The notes beneath the pieces are model-generated. The model was not told the origin of the DNA and did no database searches. It saw nothing but the letters and a program-made list of their open reading frames with translations. The position numbers and the translations under genes were made by a program. From NCBI RefSeq assembly GCF_002777975.1, contig NZ_NGVS01000008.1, forward strand, positions 1-64,000: DNA of 64,000 bases, written 5' to 3'. Each line of letters begins with the position of its first letter. Positions within the stretch are counted from its first letter, which is position 1. Below, piece after piece: positions 63,883 through 64,000 of this stretch. Source of the stretch: Shewanella carassii. Its GTDB lineage: Bacteria > Pseudomonadota > Gammaproteobacteria > Enterobacterales > Shewanellaceae.

Positions 63883-64000
63883 TTACATGCGGAACACGCC
63901 GAAACGTGTGTCCTCAATGGGCGCATTCAGCGCCGCCGACAATGCCAGGCCGACTACATCCCGGGTCTGGGCCGGGTCGATAATGCCGTCGTCCCACAAA
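63883..64000 (-). CDS. liuB: Methylcrotonyl-CoA carboxylase beta subunit, 3' end only
   Basis: The last 38 codons of a gene continuing past the right edge of the window. The translation [16 protein letters not shown]...RFGVFRM is the characteristic carboxyl-transferase C-terminus (DDGIIDPA). It fits the expected liuB-liuC order; its TAA stop overlaps an ATG of liuC. Confidence 0.9.
   Translation of the reverse strand, partial: LWDDGIIDPAQTRDVVGLALSAALNAPIEDTRFGVFRM

Overview
The window looks like core chromosome of a marine gammaproteobacterium of the genus Shewanella. The evidence is gene content and order: a glyA-nrdR-ribD-ribE-ribBX-ribH-nusB-thiL-pgpA block, a RibB protein fused to a dead GTP-cyclohydrolase-II-like domain (the 'RibBX' form described from Shewanella), a liu (leucine/isovalerate degradation) operon with atoDA at its end, an NAD-dependent isocitrate dehydrogenase beside an S9 peptidase, and a lysine riboswitch in front of an NhaC-family transporter. 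The genus call is inference from memory of these arrangements; no database was searched. I see no insertion sequence, prophage, CRISPR array, rRNA or tRNA gene. LAYOUT. 1-886: a gene-free stretch full of repeats and stem-loops. 887-7038: icd (minus), a secreted prolyl-oligopeptidase-type peptidase (plus) and the tRNA hydroxylation protein TrhP (minus). 7039-11299: an HDOD protein and a GGDEF/EAL protein (c-di-GMP signalling), a thioesterase, a periplasmic solute-binding protein and an OsmC protein. 11384-17515 (minus): an RND efflux pump with its adaptor, then ettA. 17744-25127 (plus): glyA, nrdR, the riboflavin genes, nusB, thiL and pgpA. 25405-28935: an NfeD/slipin membrane pair and a TPR protein with a TonB C-terminal domain. 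29425-38738 (minus): proS; the operon trmO / hexapeptide acyltransferase / degenerate GGDEF protein; rcsF; and two coupled amidohydrolase-family genes. 39037-44651: hns (minus), then etfBA, the riboswitch-controlled lysine transporter and an active-looking diguanylate cyclase (plus). 44768-57795: dcp-type peptidase, tdk, a TPR protein, an FUSC membrane protein, a methyltransferase-like membrane protein, succinate-semialdehyde dehydrogenase, gldA and a run of little-known envelope proteins (lipoprotein, Ntn-type amide hydrolase, two small proteins, a DUF5694-like protein). 57796-58614: a second gene-free repeat-rich stretch. 58615-64000 (minus): atoA, atoD, liuE, liuD, liuC and the 3' end of liuB. 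HOW THE GENES WORK TOGETHER. The liu/ato genes turn isovaleryl-CoA-derived intermediates into acetoacetate and acetyl-CoA. Their acyl-CoA dehydrogenase step needs electron-transferring flavoprotein, which is encoded in this window by etfBA. The etfBA upstream region carries two palindromes that resemble operators of the degradation regulators LiuR and PsrA. RibD, RibE, RibBX and RibH supply most of riboflavin synthesis, but the GTP cyclohydrolase step must be encoded elsewhere because RibBX lacks the zinc cysteines. The most informative non-coding finds are the lysine riboswitch at about 41564-41754, the etfBA operators, a nested stem-loop at 53829-53926, and short repeats shared between separate intergenic regions.
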